Source of the DNA: an uncultured Lachnospiraceae bacterium
Lineage (GTDB): Bacteria; Bacillota; Clostridia; Lachnospirales; Lachnospiraceae
DNA: 64,000 nucleotides
Assembly: GCA_902779395.1 (NCBI GenBank)
Contig: CACZBK010000015.1
Location: 1 to 64,000 of the forward strand
Reading direction: 5' to 3'
The notes under the pieces were generated by a model, which worked only from the letters and a program-made list of their open reading frames with translations, searched no databases and was not told where the DNA came from. Numbering within the stretch: the stretch's first letter is position 1; each line of letters begins with the position of its first letter. Shown here in pieces: positions 33,089-42,019 of the stretch. Position numbers and translations under genes: made by a program.

Positions 33089-34264
33089 TCATCTGATGGT
33101 ATAATCAAGAAAACATATATTAAGATGGGCTCCGCCGGCTATACCGTTGACTTCTGCCCCCTTATCATACTGCCACATGACATACTGATAAGGATAATCA
33201 GGAAGATCACTGCATTCCGAATACCATATATCATATCCTATCATGGATCCTAAGCTGTATTTCTTTATCAGTGTAGCCTTATCACCATACAAAAGTGAAA
33301 ACAGACCCGCATTCTCTACCGCTTTCATGAAAGTCAGGGCACAATTTGTGCGCGGCATCTTTTCAAGCTCATCAGTCCTGGATCTGCCGCTGCCCAGCTG
33401 CATTGTGGAAAGCGCAAGCGGATAATTGATAACAGCTTCGTTTTCCGCGAGCACCTGCAGACAGAAATCCGCCTCTTCCCTTGCTTCTTCATTGCTTATG
33501 GCAGCAGTAACGAAATATACTCCCACATCAAGCTCTGCTTCTTTAGCACGCCTGTAATTATCCACAAAGCAGTCATCCACCGAAAGCTCGCCTGTACTGT
33601 ATCCGCGCTGGCCAAGGCGTATCATCACAAAATCCACGCCTGCATCTTTAAGCCTGTCAAAATCAACAAAGCCCTCTTCTTTAGAGATATCAACACCTAC
33701 AAAACCCTTTTCCGTATTGTTCTCATAATAATGCTTAAAAGGTTTGCGGTAAACAAAACCCGAAGGATCATAAGTATTTTTAGACAGATAAGGATTTATC
33801 TCCACCCATTCATCGCTTCCGTCTGCGAGCATGATACGTGTATGCAGCCCGTCTTCAGAGACAGAAAGTTTCTTATCGTCTTCAGCAGTCTCTTCCTGCA
33901 TTCCCCCCCACGGAGTCGGCGTAGGAGCCGCATTTGAAGAAGGCGCTAAGGTGGGATCGGCTTTTGTGGGATAAGCATCCCAGAAATCAAGATCCGACGC
34001 CGTTGAAGTCTTTCCGCTGATAACCGAAGTCGCATTTGGATCAGGATTCCACTGAGCTGCGGCGGCAGGAGTCGTCCCGGCACTTATACCGCTTCTGGCA
34101 TCCGGATTCTTTTTTGCCGGATTATTGGCAAGTATGACTATACCCACGGCAGTCAGTATAAATAACACAGCGATCACCGCTGCGGTAGCTGTACTGCTTT
34201 TCCTGCCGCTGTTATAGCTCAGCGGATCGTCATATTCTTCATCAAAATCATCATTAAGCTTCAA
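33089..34264 (-). CDS. GH25-like membrane-anchored protein, probably catalytically inactive
   Basis: The 391-residue protein has a cytosolic N-terminus, one transmembrane helix (about 27-47, AAVIAVLFILTAVGIVILA), a Ser/Thr/Pro/Asn-rich linker with PTPTPW, and a C-terminal GH25 lysozyme-like barrel (about 185-391). Barrel landmarks are FVGVDISKEEGFVDF, VDFVMIRLGQRGY, VGVYFVTAA and YQYVMWQYD. The strand that normally carries the catalytic DxE reads YPLALSTMQLG, so both acids are missing. It may bind peptidoglycan without cutting it. The start is weak: the only in-frame choice is TTG at 34264 with a poor ribosome-binding site, so translation may be low or the start may be misplaced. It is transcribed from its own promoter and is convergent with the AP2 gene. 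Confidence 0.78.
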   Translation of the reverse strand: MKLNDDFDEEYDDPLSYNSGRKSSTATAAVIAVLFILTAVGIVILANNPAKKNPDARSGISAGTTPAAAAQWNPDPNATSVISGKTSTASDLDFWDAYPTKADPTLAPSSNAAPTPTPWGGMQEETAEDDKKLSVSEDGLHTRIMLADGSDEWVEINPYLSKNTYDPSGFVYRKPFKHYYENNTEKGFVGVDISKEEGFVDFDRLKDAGVDFVMIRLGQRGYSTGELSVDDCFVDNYRRAKEAELDVGVYFVTAAISNEEAREEADFCLQVLAENEAVINYPLALSTMQLGSGRSRTDELEKMPRTNCALTFMKAVENAGLFSLLYGDKATLIKKYSLGSMIGYDIWYSECSDLPDYPYQYVMWQYDKGAEVNGIAGGAHLNICFLDYTIR

Positions 34265-34330
34265 AGCTTTGTACCATTAAACCTGCCGCTGCCATTGTTC
34301 ACTGAAAAGTTTCTTTTAATATCCTCAGAT

Positions 34331-34359
34331 ATTATATCATTCACCCACCGGCCTTTCAA
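34331..34359 (-). promoter_or_regulatory. Promoter of the GH25-like gene
   Basis: On the minus strand TTGAAA (34359-34354), 17 bp, TATAAT (34336-34331). Confidence 0.7.
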
Positions 34360-34411
34360 TGTATAAATACCGGCGGAGCACACCTTCGGCAATGTGAAAA
34401 TACTTCTTTTG

Positions 34412-34420
34412 TGTTATAAT
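34412..34420 (+). promoter_or_regulatory. Extended -10 promoter of apbE
   Basis: TGTTATAAT on the plus strand is an extended -10; the context TTGTGTTATAATCCC recurs upstream of the metallophosphoesterase gene. No strong -35 is present. Confidence 0.55.
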
Positions 34421-34501
34421 CCCTTAATAACAGATACATGCATCGGGATTATCCCGCAACGAAAATAGTCGGATCTTAACATCAGGGAGATCATCGGAAA
34501 T

Positions 34502-35491
34502 ATGAAAACATATCGCCATAGAAGAGGAATATTTCTTATAGCTGTTGTCGTAATAAGTCTTTTTATCTTATCTGCCTGCCATACGGTCAAACCGTATGCC
34601 GAAGACGGTTTTTATTTTGATACATATGTTAAGTTCTGTTTATATGGGGATGACAGGGTTTATCTGGATGATTGCTTTGATATATGTGAAGAAAATGATT
34701 CGTTATTATCGGCACATGATGAAGACAGCCTTTTATACAAACTGAACCACGGTGATGAATGTGACTTCAGCGCCCTGGTACCGGTACTTTCTGATGCTTT
34801 TTATTATCATGAACTGACAGGCGGTGCGGTCGCTCCCTGCATAGGTGCCGTAAGCATGCTGTGGGACTTTAATGATCCGGAAAATGCACAGTTCCCCGGT
34901 GAAGCAGACGTATCTGAGGCATTAAAACACATAAACTCATCATCGGTGGTGATAAGCGATGGCGATATCACGATCACAGATCCGGACTGTATGATCGATC
35001 TTGGTTTTATTGCCAAGGGCTATATTTCAGGGATCATACGTGACTATCTTAAACAGAACGGAGTTAAAAGCGGGATCATAAACTTAGGCGGTAACGTGGT
35101 AGTTATAGGAAAGCGGCCCGATGGCAGGGATTACAATGTAGGCATACAGCGCCCGTTTGGAAATGATGCGATACTCACTTTTTTTATAAGCGATTCTGCT
35201 GTTGTGACCTCGGGTATATATGAGCGGTATTTTGAAAGGGATTCAAAGATCTATCATCATATTCTCGATCCGGATACGGGTTATCCTGTGGATAATGATC
35301 TATACAGCGTAAGTATAGTCAGCCCCGATCCGGTGATGGCAGATGCACTTTCCACAGCCTGTCTGGTCATGGGCAGGGAAAAGGCACTTGAGTTTATAGA
35401 AGATATAGACAATGCGGAAGCGCTGTTGATCGATAAGGATATGAATATATACACATCATCAGGCTTCCCGGAATACAGCCTTAATGATTGA
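34502..35491 (+). CDS. apbE: FAD:protein FMN transferase, ApbE-type lipoprotein
   Basis: ApbE transfers FMN from FAD to a threonine of target flavoproteins outside the cytoplasm. The 329-residue protein starts with a lipoprotein signal peptide ending in the lipobox LSAC (Cys about residue 26). The family signatures follow: DLGFIAKGYISGIIRDYL, GIINLGGNVVVIG, and IYHHILDPDTGYPV with a later DALSTACLVMG. It lies convergent with, and overlaps by 11 bp, the 3' end of rnfB. Its expected substrates are RnfG and RnfD, whose acceptor motifs are present across the gap. Confidence 0.93.
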   Translation: MKTYRHRRGIFLIAVVVISLFILSACHTVKPYAEDGFYFDTYVKFCLYGDDRVYLDDCFDICEENDSLLSAHDEDSLLYKLNHGDECDFSALVPVLSDAFYYHELTGGAVAPCIGAVSMLWDFNDPENAQFPGEADVSEALKHINSSSVVISDGDITITDPDCMIDLGFIAKGYISGIIRDYLKQNGVKSGIINLGGNVVVIGKRPDGRDYNVGIQRPFGNDAILTFFISDSAVVTSGIYERYFERDSKIYHHILDPDTGYPVDNDLYSVSIVSPDPVMADALSTACLVMGREKALEFIEDIDNAEALLIDKDMNIYTSSGFPEYSLND

Positions 35492-36278
35492 GTATTATCT
35501 TTTTAGGACATTTTTCGGCGCAGACACCGCATTTTTCACACTTATCCTGATCTATATATGCCAGAAGATCTTTTATATCTATCGCTTCTTTCGGACAGTT
35601 CTTTTTGCATAAGCCACAGCCTATACAGCCGGCCTTGCATTTTTTCATCACATCAGGTCCCTTGTCTTTAGAAGAGCAGGCCACAATATATTTTGAATCA
35701 TAAGGCAGCAGTTCGATCAGCTTCTTGGGGCATGCTTCTATGCATTTACCGCAGGCCTTGCAGGCATCCTTATCCACCAGTGCTATCCCGTTAACTATAT
35801 GAATGGCATCAAATGGGCAGGCACTTACACAGCTGCCGTAGCCCAGACATCCGTAAGCACAGCTCTTATCTCCTCCTCCGGGAAGCAGGGCAGCCATGCG
35901 GCAGTCTTCAGCACCTGTATATTCATAGTTTTTAGCTGCTTTCTCACAATCCCCGGCACATTTAACATAAGCCGCCATACGCTTCGTGTCATCTGCCTCC
36001 ACACCCATTATGGCAGCAACTTCTTTTGCAACAGCTGCACCACCGACCGGGCAGGCGTTAACGGGAGCTTCTCCATTAACGATAGCAGCGGCAAGGCCTG
36101 TACAGCCCGGATATCCGCAACCTCCGCAGTTATTTCCGGGAAGCGCAGCGCTTATCTTATCTTCCCTTGGATCCGTTTCAACATGGAAAGCTTTTGCTGC
36201 AATACCAAGAAAAAGGCCAAGTATCAGACCTAAAACCGCGATCACTATAACTGCTGTTAGGATTGCTGATGTGTTCAT
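35481..36278 (-). CDS. rnfB: Rnf electron transport complex subunit B
   Basis: RnfB is the ferredoxin-like subunit that accepts electrons from reduced ferredoxin. The 265-residue protein has an N-terminal membrane helix (about 7-29). A [4Fe-4S] domain with CGGCGYPGC follows, then three ferredoxin-type clusters (CVSACPFDAI, ACKACGKCIEACP, CIGCGLCKKNCP, CEKCGVCAEKCP). The clusters make it longer than the proteobacterial form and like the Clostridial ones. It is the last gene of the operon; AAGGG lies upstream of the ATG. Confidence 0.96.
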   Translation of the reverse strand: MNTSAILTAVIVIAVLGLILGLFLGIAAKAFHVETDPREDKISAALPGNNCGGCGYPGCTGLAAAIVNGEAPVNACPVGGAAVAKEVAAIMGVEADDTKRMAAYVKCAGDCEKAAKNYEYTGAEDCRMAALLPGGGDKSCAYGCLGYGSCVSACPFDAIHIVNGIALVDKDACKACGKCIEACPKKLIELLPYDSKYIVACSSKDKGPDVMKKCKAGCIGCGLCKKNCPKEAIDIKDLLAYIDQDKCEKCGVCAEKCPKKIILNH

Positions 36279-36352
36279 AGTTTATTATCCCTTATAAAAT
36301 GGCACGGTAGTTTATAACAGATCCTTTGCTGTGCTCAGGACGACGCGATGGT

Positions 36353-36937
36353 TTATAAAAGCCCCGAAAAGCCACAGAAGGCTATAGCCATAAGTCCTGC
36401 GGTCACCAGTACTATCGGCATGCCCTGAAATGCTTTAGGGATGTTATTGTATCTCATTTTTTCCCGTATACCGGCCAGTATGCATATTGATATCGCAAAT
36501 CCCACTGCCGTGGCAAAACCGTTAACAACCGAATATAATACTGAGTATTCTTTCTGTACATTTGTAAGCGCAGTCCCCAGCACCGCGCAGTTCGTTGTGA
36601 TAAGCGGCAGATATACACCCAGAGCCTTATAAAGCGACGGTACAAATCTCTTCAAAAACATCTCAACGAATTGTACCAATGCCGCTATCACCAGTATGAA
36701 GACTATGGTCTTTAAGTAATCCAGTCCAAAAGGATCAAGAAGAAATCTGTATATCAGGGCACTTACCAGGCTTGCCAGCGTGATCACGAAAATAACAGCT
36801 GCGCCCATTCCGCCCGCGGTCTTTAACTGTTTTGACACGCCCAGGAAGGGACAGAGCCCGTAAAACTGGCTTAATACCACATTACTTACAAAAGCAGATC
36901 CTATGGATATTATCAATAATTCCGATATTGTACTCAT
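36353..36937 (-). CDS. rnfA: Rnf complex subunit A
   Basis: RnfA is a six-helix integral membrane subunit of the ion-translocating ferredoxin:NAD+ oxidoreductase. The 194-residue protein shows the family signature SNVVLSQFYGLCPFLGVSKQ in the first helix and ITTNCAVLGTALTN in the fourth. Those motifs carry the conserved cysteines that ligate the intramembrane [2Fe-2S] cluster shared with RnfE. It overlaps rnfE by 4 bp. Confidence 0.96.
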   Translation of the reverse strand: MSTISELLIISIGSAFVSNVVLSQFYGLCPFLGVSKQLKTAGGMGAAVIFVITLASLVSALIYRFLLDPFGLDYLKTIVFILVIAALVQFVEMFLKRFVPSLYKALGVYLPLITTNCAVLGTALTNVQKEYSVLYSVVNGFATAVGFAISICILAGIREKMRYNNIPKAFQGMPIVLVTAGLMAIAFCGFSGLL

Positions 36938-37683
36938 AACTTTTTACCTACCGCCGTATCTTTACCGTCAGGATCATAGAACCTGTGCACACAGCTGCTG
37001 TCGGAGCAGCCTGCGCAGTCTTCATCGCATCTCACATCTTTGATCTTAGTCTGTTTACCCGCTGCAAGCTGTTTATCACGTATCACGCTCATGACCGCGA
37101 TAATAGCCGCCAGCACAAAGAATGCTCCCGGCGCCATTACAAATATTGCAATGGGTGATAATCCGGCAGCTTCAAGCGGCGCTTTAAAACTTATACCGAA
37201 TATTGAAAAGCTGCCCAACACCTCCCTTACACAGCCTATCAGCGTCAGCGCAAGGCTGAAGCCAAGCCCCATTCCAAGACCGTCAAGCGCAGATGCAAAT
37301 ACGCCGTTCTTTGACGCAAACGCTTCGGCACGTCCCAGTATGATACAGTTTACGACGATCAGCGGTATGAACATGCCCAGAGCTGAATTCAGCGCCGGAA
37401 GGTACGCTTCCAGAAACTGTCCGACTATGGTCACAAAAGATGCGATTATCACTATAAAAGCAGGTATACGGACTTTGTCAGGGATCACTTTTCTGAGTGC
37501 CGATATGATTATGTTACTCAGAGTCAGCACTACTGTTGTAGTAAGTCCCATGCCCAGACCGTTGATCGCGGAAGTTGTAACGGCCAGCGTAGGACACATT
37601 CCCAGCATAAGGACAAAAGTAGGGTTCTCCTTGATAATACCGTTTATAAAGGGATTTGTTTTTTTATCTTTCGTATTGTCCAT
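36934..37683 (-). CDS. rnfE: Rnf complex subunit E with cysteine-rich C-terminal extension
   Basis: RnfE is the membrane partner of RnfA. The 249-residue protein has the usual core (NPTFVLMLGMCPTLAVTTSA near the N-terminus and VNCIILGRAEAFA in the middle), so the two cluster-ligating cysteines are kept. After the last helix it adds about 45 residues containing CDEDCAGCSDSSCVHRFY. Many RnfE proteins end before this. The extension could hold an extra metal site or only be a tail. It overlaps rnfA by 4 bp and follows rnfG by 11 bp. Confidence 0.95.
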   Translation of the reverse strand: MDNTKDKKTNPFINGIIKENPTFVLMLGMCPTLAVTTSAINGLGMGLTTTVVLTLSNIIISALRKVIPDKVRIPAFIVIIASFVTIVGQFLEAYLPALNSALGMFIPLIVVNCIILGRAEAFASKNGVFASALDGLGMGLGFSLALTLIGCVREVLGSFSIFGISFKAPLEAAGLSPIAIFVMAPGAFFVLAAIIAVMSVIRDKQLAAGKQTKIKDVRCDEDCAGCSDSSCVHRFYDPDGKDTAVGKKL

Positions 37684-37694
37684 ATCTTATTTTC

Positions 37695-38300
37695 TCATTT
37701 ATCATTCAGTACATTACGGTAAAAATCCAGCCCTGCATTGATGCCGTTTGTAAAGGCACGGGTAGTTACGGTTGCAGATGAAATGGCATCAATTTCGTTT
37801 TCAGCCGAAGCTCCGCCGCCTTTGATAAAGACAAAGCTCTCTGCCTTACGGTCTTTGAACTGTGGAAGCAGCACATCTGCAGCTTGAAGGCCAAGGCCGG
37901 GAGTTTCGGATGTTTCCAGTATCGATACACCCTTTACTCTTGAATCGGATGCTATCCCGATACTGAAACGGATATTTCCGCCATACCCTTCTTTATTGGT
38001 CATGTTAAGGACCACACCAAGGATATCACCGTTTTCATCCTTCGCATCATATATCTCATCCACGCTGTCTTTTGCGTGACGTTCAAGAAAAGAGCTGTAT
38101 GCGGCTGCAGATCCATCCGGAAGAGCTCTGTTTTCAAAGAAAGCAGCCTCCGGAAAAACTTCCCTGCACGCCGCTTCTACCGCAGCACGCTTGCCTTCCT
38201 CTATAGGTTTTTTCGTCACTTCGTTTACCACTGCCAGAAGGATTCCGGCTATGGCCGTGATCATAAAAAGTATTAATGCATCTTTTATAACATTCTTCAT
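37695..38300 (-). CDS. rnfG: Rnf complex subunit G
   Basis: RnfG carries a covalently bound FMN on the extracytoplasmic side. The 201-residue protein has one N-terminal transmembrane helix (ALILFMITAIAGILLAVV) and an FMN-binding domain. The flavin attachment site is in DAISSATVTTRAF, matching the S(T/S)AT consensus used by ApbE. It also has SETPGLGLQAAD typical of the family. It follows rnfD by 18 bp. Confidence 0.95.
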   Translation of the reverse strand: MKNVIKDALILFMITAIAGILLAVVNEVTKKPIEEGKRAAVEAACREVFPEAAFFENRALPDGSAAAYSSFLERHAKDSVDEIYDAKDENGDILGVVLNMTNKEGYGGNIRFSIGIASDSRVKGVSILETSETPGLGLQAADVLLPQFKDRKAESFVFIKGGGASAENEIDAISSATVTTRAFTNGINAGLDFYRNVLNDK

Positions 38301-38318
38301 CGACAGCCTCCAAGTCTG

Positions 38319-39311
38319 TCAGGATCCATTCCTGTAACCAAAATGTCTGGGGACGGTTATCTTTTCTATAAGCGGTACTATCAGGTTACCGATTATTATG
38401 GCATAGGATACGCCCTCGGCTCCGGGACCGAATATCCTGAATATACCTGTCAGGCAGCCGAGAAAAATACCGTATATTATCTGCCCCTTTTTTGTTATGG
38501 GACGCGTGACGTAATCTGTAGCCATAAAGAAGGCTCCCAGCATAAGCCCGCCGCCAAAAAGATGCGCAGCAATATAAGCCGGATCAAAACCGCGTCCTCC
38601 GAAAACAGCCACAAATATTACCAGGCTCAGCAGATACATCCCCGTAAGATGCCAGGTGATAACCCCCGCACATAAGAGGAATATCCCTCCCAGAAGAAGC
38701 GCCAGCGCCGAAGTCTCACCGATGGTACCCGCTTCATTTCCCAGGAACATGGAGGTAAGATCAAAACCCAGCCCGTTCTTTACATCCGCAAGAGGTGTGG
38801 CTGAACTTATCACATCTGTACCGCCCCAGCCGCTTTTATAGGAAAAATCCGTCATATATCTCGAAAAACTGAGTACCAGAAAACATCTTGCACCAAGTGC
38901 AGGATTCATAAAATTCTGTCCAAGTCCGCCGAAGAGCTGTTTTATCACTATTATAGCCACAAAACTTCCGACAAGCGGAATATACCACGGTACGTTTACC
39001 GGCAGGTTAAGCGCCAATAATAATCCTGTCAGCGCAGCAGAAAGATCCTTAACAGTGCTTTTCTTTTTACATAACTTTTCAAAGCCCCATTCAAAGAGCA
39101 CACACAAAGCAATGCAAGATATGACTATAACAAGTGCACGGGGTCCGAAATTATAAATGCCCAATGCTGTCGCAGGCAGAAGTCCAAGCAAAACACAGCC
39201 CATTATCCTGCCGGTAGTAGACTTATCACGCACATGCGGTGTGGGGGATACGGATGGCAGGGATTCGGCTGTGGAGGACATATTGTTTTTATCGTTTACA
39301 TTTTCACTCAT
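38319..39311 (-). CDS. rnfD: Rnf complex subunit D
   Basis: RnfD is the large flavin-carrying membrane subunit related to NqrB. The 330-residue protein has about ten hydrophobic segments. The covalent-FMN acceptor region is DVISSATPLADV (Thr in S-A-T). Family motifs HVRDKSTTGRIMGCVLLGLLPA and GQNFMNPALGARCFLV are clear. It lies 49 bp downstream of rnfC and is a second predicted ApbE substrate. Confidence 0.95.
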   Translation of the reverse strand: MSENVNDKNNMSSTAESLPSVSPTPHVRDKSTTGRIMGCVLLGLLPATALGIYNFGPRALVIVISCIALCVLFEWGFEKLCKKKSTVKDLSAALTGLLLALNLPVNVPWYIPLVGSFVAIIVIKQLFGGLGQNFMNPALGARCFLVLSFSRYMTDFSYKSGWGGTDVISSATPLADVKNGLGFDLTSMFLGNEAGTIGETSALALLLGGIFLLCAGVITWHLTGMYLLSLVIFVAVFGGRGFDPAYIAAHLFGGGLMLGAFFMATDYVTRPITKKGQIIYGIFLGCLTGIFRIFGPGAEGVSYAIIIGNLIVPLIEKITVPRHFGYRNGS

Positions 39312-39360
39312 ATTTTACTCTCTAAGTATCCTTCGCTTTTCAGGAAATAAGATAAGCCTG

Positions 39361-40677
39361 TTATTTCCTGCGTTTTGCAAGCTGAGTGCGCCGCATGGTT
39401 TTTATCATCTGTACCAGCTGGCGTTTTGCGGGACATACATACGAACAGCTTCCGCATTCAACACACTCCATACCGTATAATGCCAGAAATTCTTCCTCAT
39501 TAAAATGAGCCGCATGATCCGCCAGGAGCGACGGGACCAGCCTGGATGGACATACATCAACACAGCGCCCGCAGTTTATGCATGCGGAAGGTTCCCATTT
39601 TCTGACCTCATCCGTACTCATGCATAAAAGTGCGGAAGATGTTTTTGTGACAGGAACATCAAGATCAAATAATGCAAATCCCATCATAGGTCCGCCTGAA
39701 ATGATCTTTTCAGGCTTGCATTTATACCCGCCTGCCGCTTCTATCAGATCTTTATATTTTGTACCGGTGCGCACCCTGAAATTACATGGCTCCTTTATGG
39801 CATCTCCGGTCACGGTCACAATGCGGTATATCAGAGGCAGGCCTTCACGTACCGCCTCATTTACAGCTATAACGGTATCTACATTATTCACGATGCATCC
39901 CGCATCCGCCGGAAGCATACTTGAATTGATCTGCCTGTTGGTAACAGCATAGATCAGCTGTCTCTCCGAACCCTGCGGATACTTTGTCTTCAAAGCAGCT
40001 ACGCTTATATTGGGCATATCTTTGGTCATGCTGCGCAAAAGCTTTATACAGTCGGGCTTATTGTCTTCAACAGCCAGTACACCCCTTGCATTTTTGAATA
40101 AGCCTGCTTCTATCTGCAGACCGCCTATCAGCTTTTCCGGCTCCTCCAGCATCTTCCTGTAATCGCTTGTAAGATAAGGCTCACACTCGGCACAATTGAC
40201 TATAACGGTATCTATCTTATCAGGATCTTTTGGAGACAGCTTTACATGGGTAGGGAAGCCTGCTCCGCCCATGCCTGCGATCCCGGCCTTTTGTATGGCG
40301 GCTATAACCTCGTCACGGCTCATTTCCTCGTAAGGCTTATCATTGAGCGGTAAAGCTTCTTCGTAAGAATCATCATTTTCTATGACGATACAGTCTGCCA
40401 TATCCCCCGTAACGGTCCTGCGTTTTTCTATACATTTCACCGTACCTGACACAGAAGAATAAACAGGTGCAGACACAAAACCACCAGCCTCTGCGATACA
40501 CTGACCGCACAGTACATGCTCACCTTTTTCTACCAGTGCCTTAGCCGGTGCACCTATGTGCTGGCTTAAGGGAAATACCAGTTCTTTTCCGGGCTCAACA
40601 TTCTTTATAGGTTTATCTTTTGAGAGATCTTTCCCATCATACGGATGGATCCCTCCCTTAAAGGTAAACAACGGCAT
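39361..40677 (-). CDS. rnfC: Rnf complex subunit C
   Basis: RnfC is the peripheral NADH-binding subunit with FMN and two [4Fe-4S] clusters. The 438-residue protein shows the NADH/FMN loop GIAGMGGAGFPTHVKL, a NuoF-like central domain, an SLBB-like fold, and the cluster motifs CINCGRCVDVCP and CVECGSCSYVCP near the C-terminus. I chose ATG 40677 (MPLFTFKGGI), preceded by AGGAG at 8 nt; upstream in-frame starts overlap the promoter. It is the first gene of rnfCDGEAB. Confidence 0.96.
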   Translation of the reverse strand: MPLFTFKGGIHPYDGKDLSKDKPIKNVEPGKELVFPLSQHIGAPAKALVEKGEHVLCGQCIAEAGGFVSAPVYSSVSGTVKCIEKRRTVTGDMADCIVIENDDSYEEALPLNDKPYEEMSRDEVIAAIQKAGIAGMGGAGFPTHVKLSPKDPDKIDTVIVNCAECEPYLTSDYRKMLEEPEKLIGGLQIEAGLFKNARGVLAVEDNKPDCIKLLRSMTKDMPNISVAALKTKYPQGSERQLIYAVTNRQINSSMLPADAGCIVNNVDTVIAVNEAVREGLPLIYRIVTVTGDAIKEPCNFRVRTGTKYKDLIEAAGGYKCKPEKIISGGPMMGFALFDLDVPVTKTSSALLCMSTDEVRKWEPSACINCGRCVDVCPSRLVPSLLADHAAHFNEEEFLALYGMECVECGSCSYVCPAKRQLVQMIKTMRRTQLAKRRK

Positions 40678-40708
40678 ATCAGATTCTCCTGAGTATTTTA
40701 CAGTACAG

Positions 40709-40737
40709 ATATTACCACAGATCGACATGATTCTCAA
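40709..40737 (-). promoter_or_regulatory. Promoter of the rnfCDGEAB operon
   Basis: On the minus strand TTGAGA (40737-40732), 17 bp, TAATAT (40714-40709). Confidence 0.6.
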
Positions 40738-40782
40738 CAATGTATATGCTCCTGACACATAGTTTTCCCCGAAGAATCTTTA

Positions 40783-40810
40783 TTGAAATTTTCTCAGATT
40801 ATGATATCAT
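40783..40810 (+). promoter_or_regulatory. Promoter of the YprB-like exonuclease gene
   Basis: Plus strand TTGAAA (40783-40788), 16 bp, TATCAT (40805-40810), 33 bp before the ATG. Confidence 0.55.
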
Positions 40811-40843
40811 ATTTACATAAATCATTTTCGAAAGGATGCACAG

Positions 40844-41962
40844 ATGAAAAGCTTTGGATCAGCTCTTGATATCGTTCCCAGGTATCCTATAGAAGGTCTT
40901 TTACCCGAAGGTGTTACAAAAGAAGAAGTCCTTTTTCTTGATATAGAGACAACGGGATTATCACCGAAAAATTCCTGCCTTTATATGGTGGGCTGTGTTT
41001 ATTATAAGAACGACTGCTGGAACAGCATACAATGGATAGCAGAAAATTATGATGAAGAGCTTACCCTTCTGACAGCTTTTTTTGAGTATATCCATGATTA
41101 TAAATTCCTTATACATTATAACGGTAACCGTTTTGATCTGCCCTATCTGGAGCAGAAAGCGGCACAGTATTCGATGCCCTATGATTTCAGCCGCTTTACC
41201 GGTGTGGATATATACCGCCGCATCCAGGGATATAAAGACATCCTGGGCCTGTGCGATCTCAAGCAGAAGACCATAGAAGAATTTTTAGGTATCGATCGTG
41301 AGGATCCTTATACCGGCGGAGAACTGATCAGCCGCTATCACGATTATGTATGCGAAAAGGATCCCGCGCTTCTTGATATTCTGCTCAAACACAATGAAGA
41401 CGATCTTAAAGGAATGCTTTTTGTCGTAGATATGCTCGCATATCCCGATATTTTCTTAAAACCTGTAAGGGTTATGAAAGTACATGCAAATTATTTTCAT
41501 GATATAAACAAAAAACGCGGTCAGGAAGTTATCATGAAACTGCGTTTTACCGCTCCGCTTCCCAAGCCTGTTTCATTCAGATCTCTTGGCTGCTATTTCT
41601 CAGGAGAAGGTATAGACGGATCGCTTAAAGTTCCTCTCTACGAAGAAGAACTCAAATATTTTTATGCAAACTACAAAGATTACTACTATCTTCCTGCCGA
41701 AGATACCGCCATGCACAAAGCCATTGCCGGTTTTGTAGATAAGGAACACAGGGTTCAGGCTAATGCTTCGAACTGTTATACCCGCAAGAAATCCCTGTAT
41801 CTTCCTCAATGGGATGTTCTGTTCACACCTTTCTTTAAACGCGAATACAGATCAAAGGATCTTTTCTTCGAACTGACCGATGAATTCAAAAAAAGCCGTG
41901 CAGGCTTCAATATGTATGCTGAACATATACTCTCATCCATGTATCAATACAGGGATGAATAA
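40844..41962 (+). CDS. RNase H-fold 3'-5' exonuclease, YprB-like
   Basis: The 372-residue protein has a DnaQ-like exonuclease domain (about 25-210). Catalytic acids are seen in FLDIETTGLS (ExoI), HYNGNRFDLPYL (ExoII) and HNEDDLKGM (ExoIII with the general acid region), and no proofreading polymerase domain follows. The C-terminal 160 residues are a helical region of unknown function, as in YprB proteins of Firmicutes. The substrate, RNA or DNA, is unknown. It starts divergently from rnfC and ends at a bidirectional terminator. Confidence 0.85.
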   Translation: MKSFGSALDIVPRYPIEGLLPEGVTKEEVLFLDIETTGLSPKNSCLYMVGCVYYKNDCWNSIQWIAENYDEELTLLTAFFEYIHDYKFLIHYNGNRFDLPYLEQKAAQYSMPYDFSRFTGVDIYRRIQGYKDILGLCDLKQKTIEEFLGIDREDPYTGGELISRYHDYVCEKDPALLDILLKHNEDDLKGMLFVVDMLAYPDIFLKPVRVMKVHANYFHDINKKRGQEVIMKLRFTAPLPKPVSFRSLGCYFSGEGIDGSLKVPLYEEELKYFYANYKDYYYLPAEDTAMHKAIAGFVDKEHRVQANASNCYTRKKSLYLPQWDVLFTPFFKREYRSKDLFFELTDEFKKSRAGFNMYAEHILSSMYQYRDE

Positions 41963-41980
41963 AAGATCAGATGACCGGTC

Positions 41981-42019
41981 AAAAACCCCGGAGAAACTAT
42001 CTCCGGGGTTTATTTTTTA
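41981..42019. terminator. Bidirectional terminator between yprB-like and cheR genes
   Basis: A 12-bp stem AAACCCCGGAGA/TCTCCGGGGTTT (41983-41994 with 42000-42011) is followed by ATTTTTTAA on the plus strand and by TTTTTGACC on the minus strand. Confidence 0.88.

Noticed and set aside
40678-40758. Longer rnfC start at 40758
   Set aside because: It overlaps the predicted promoter and lacks a ribosome-binding site; MPLFTFKGG at 40677 matches known RnfC N-termini.
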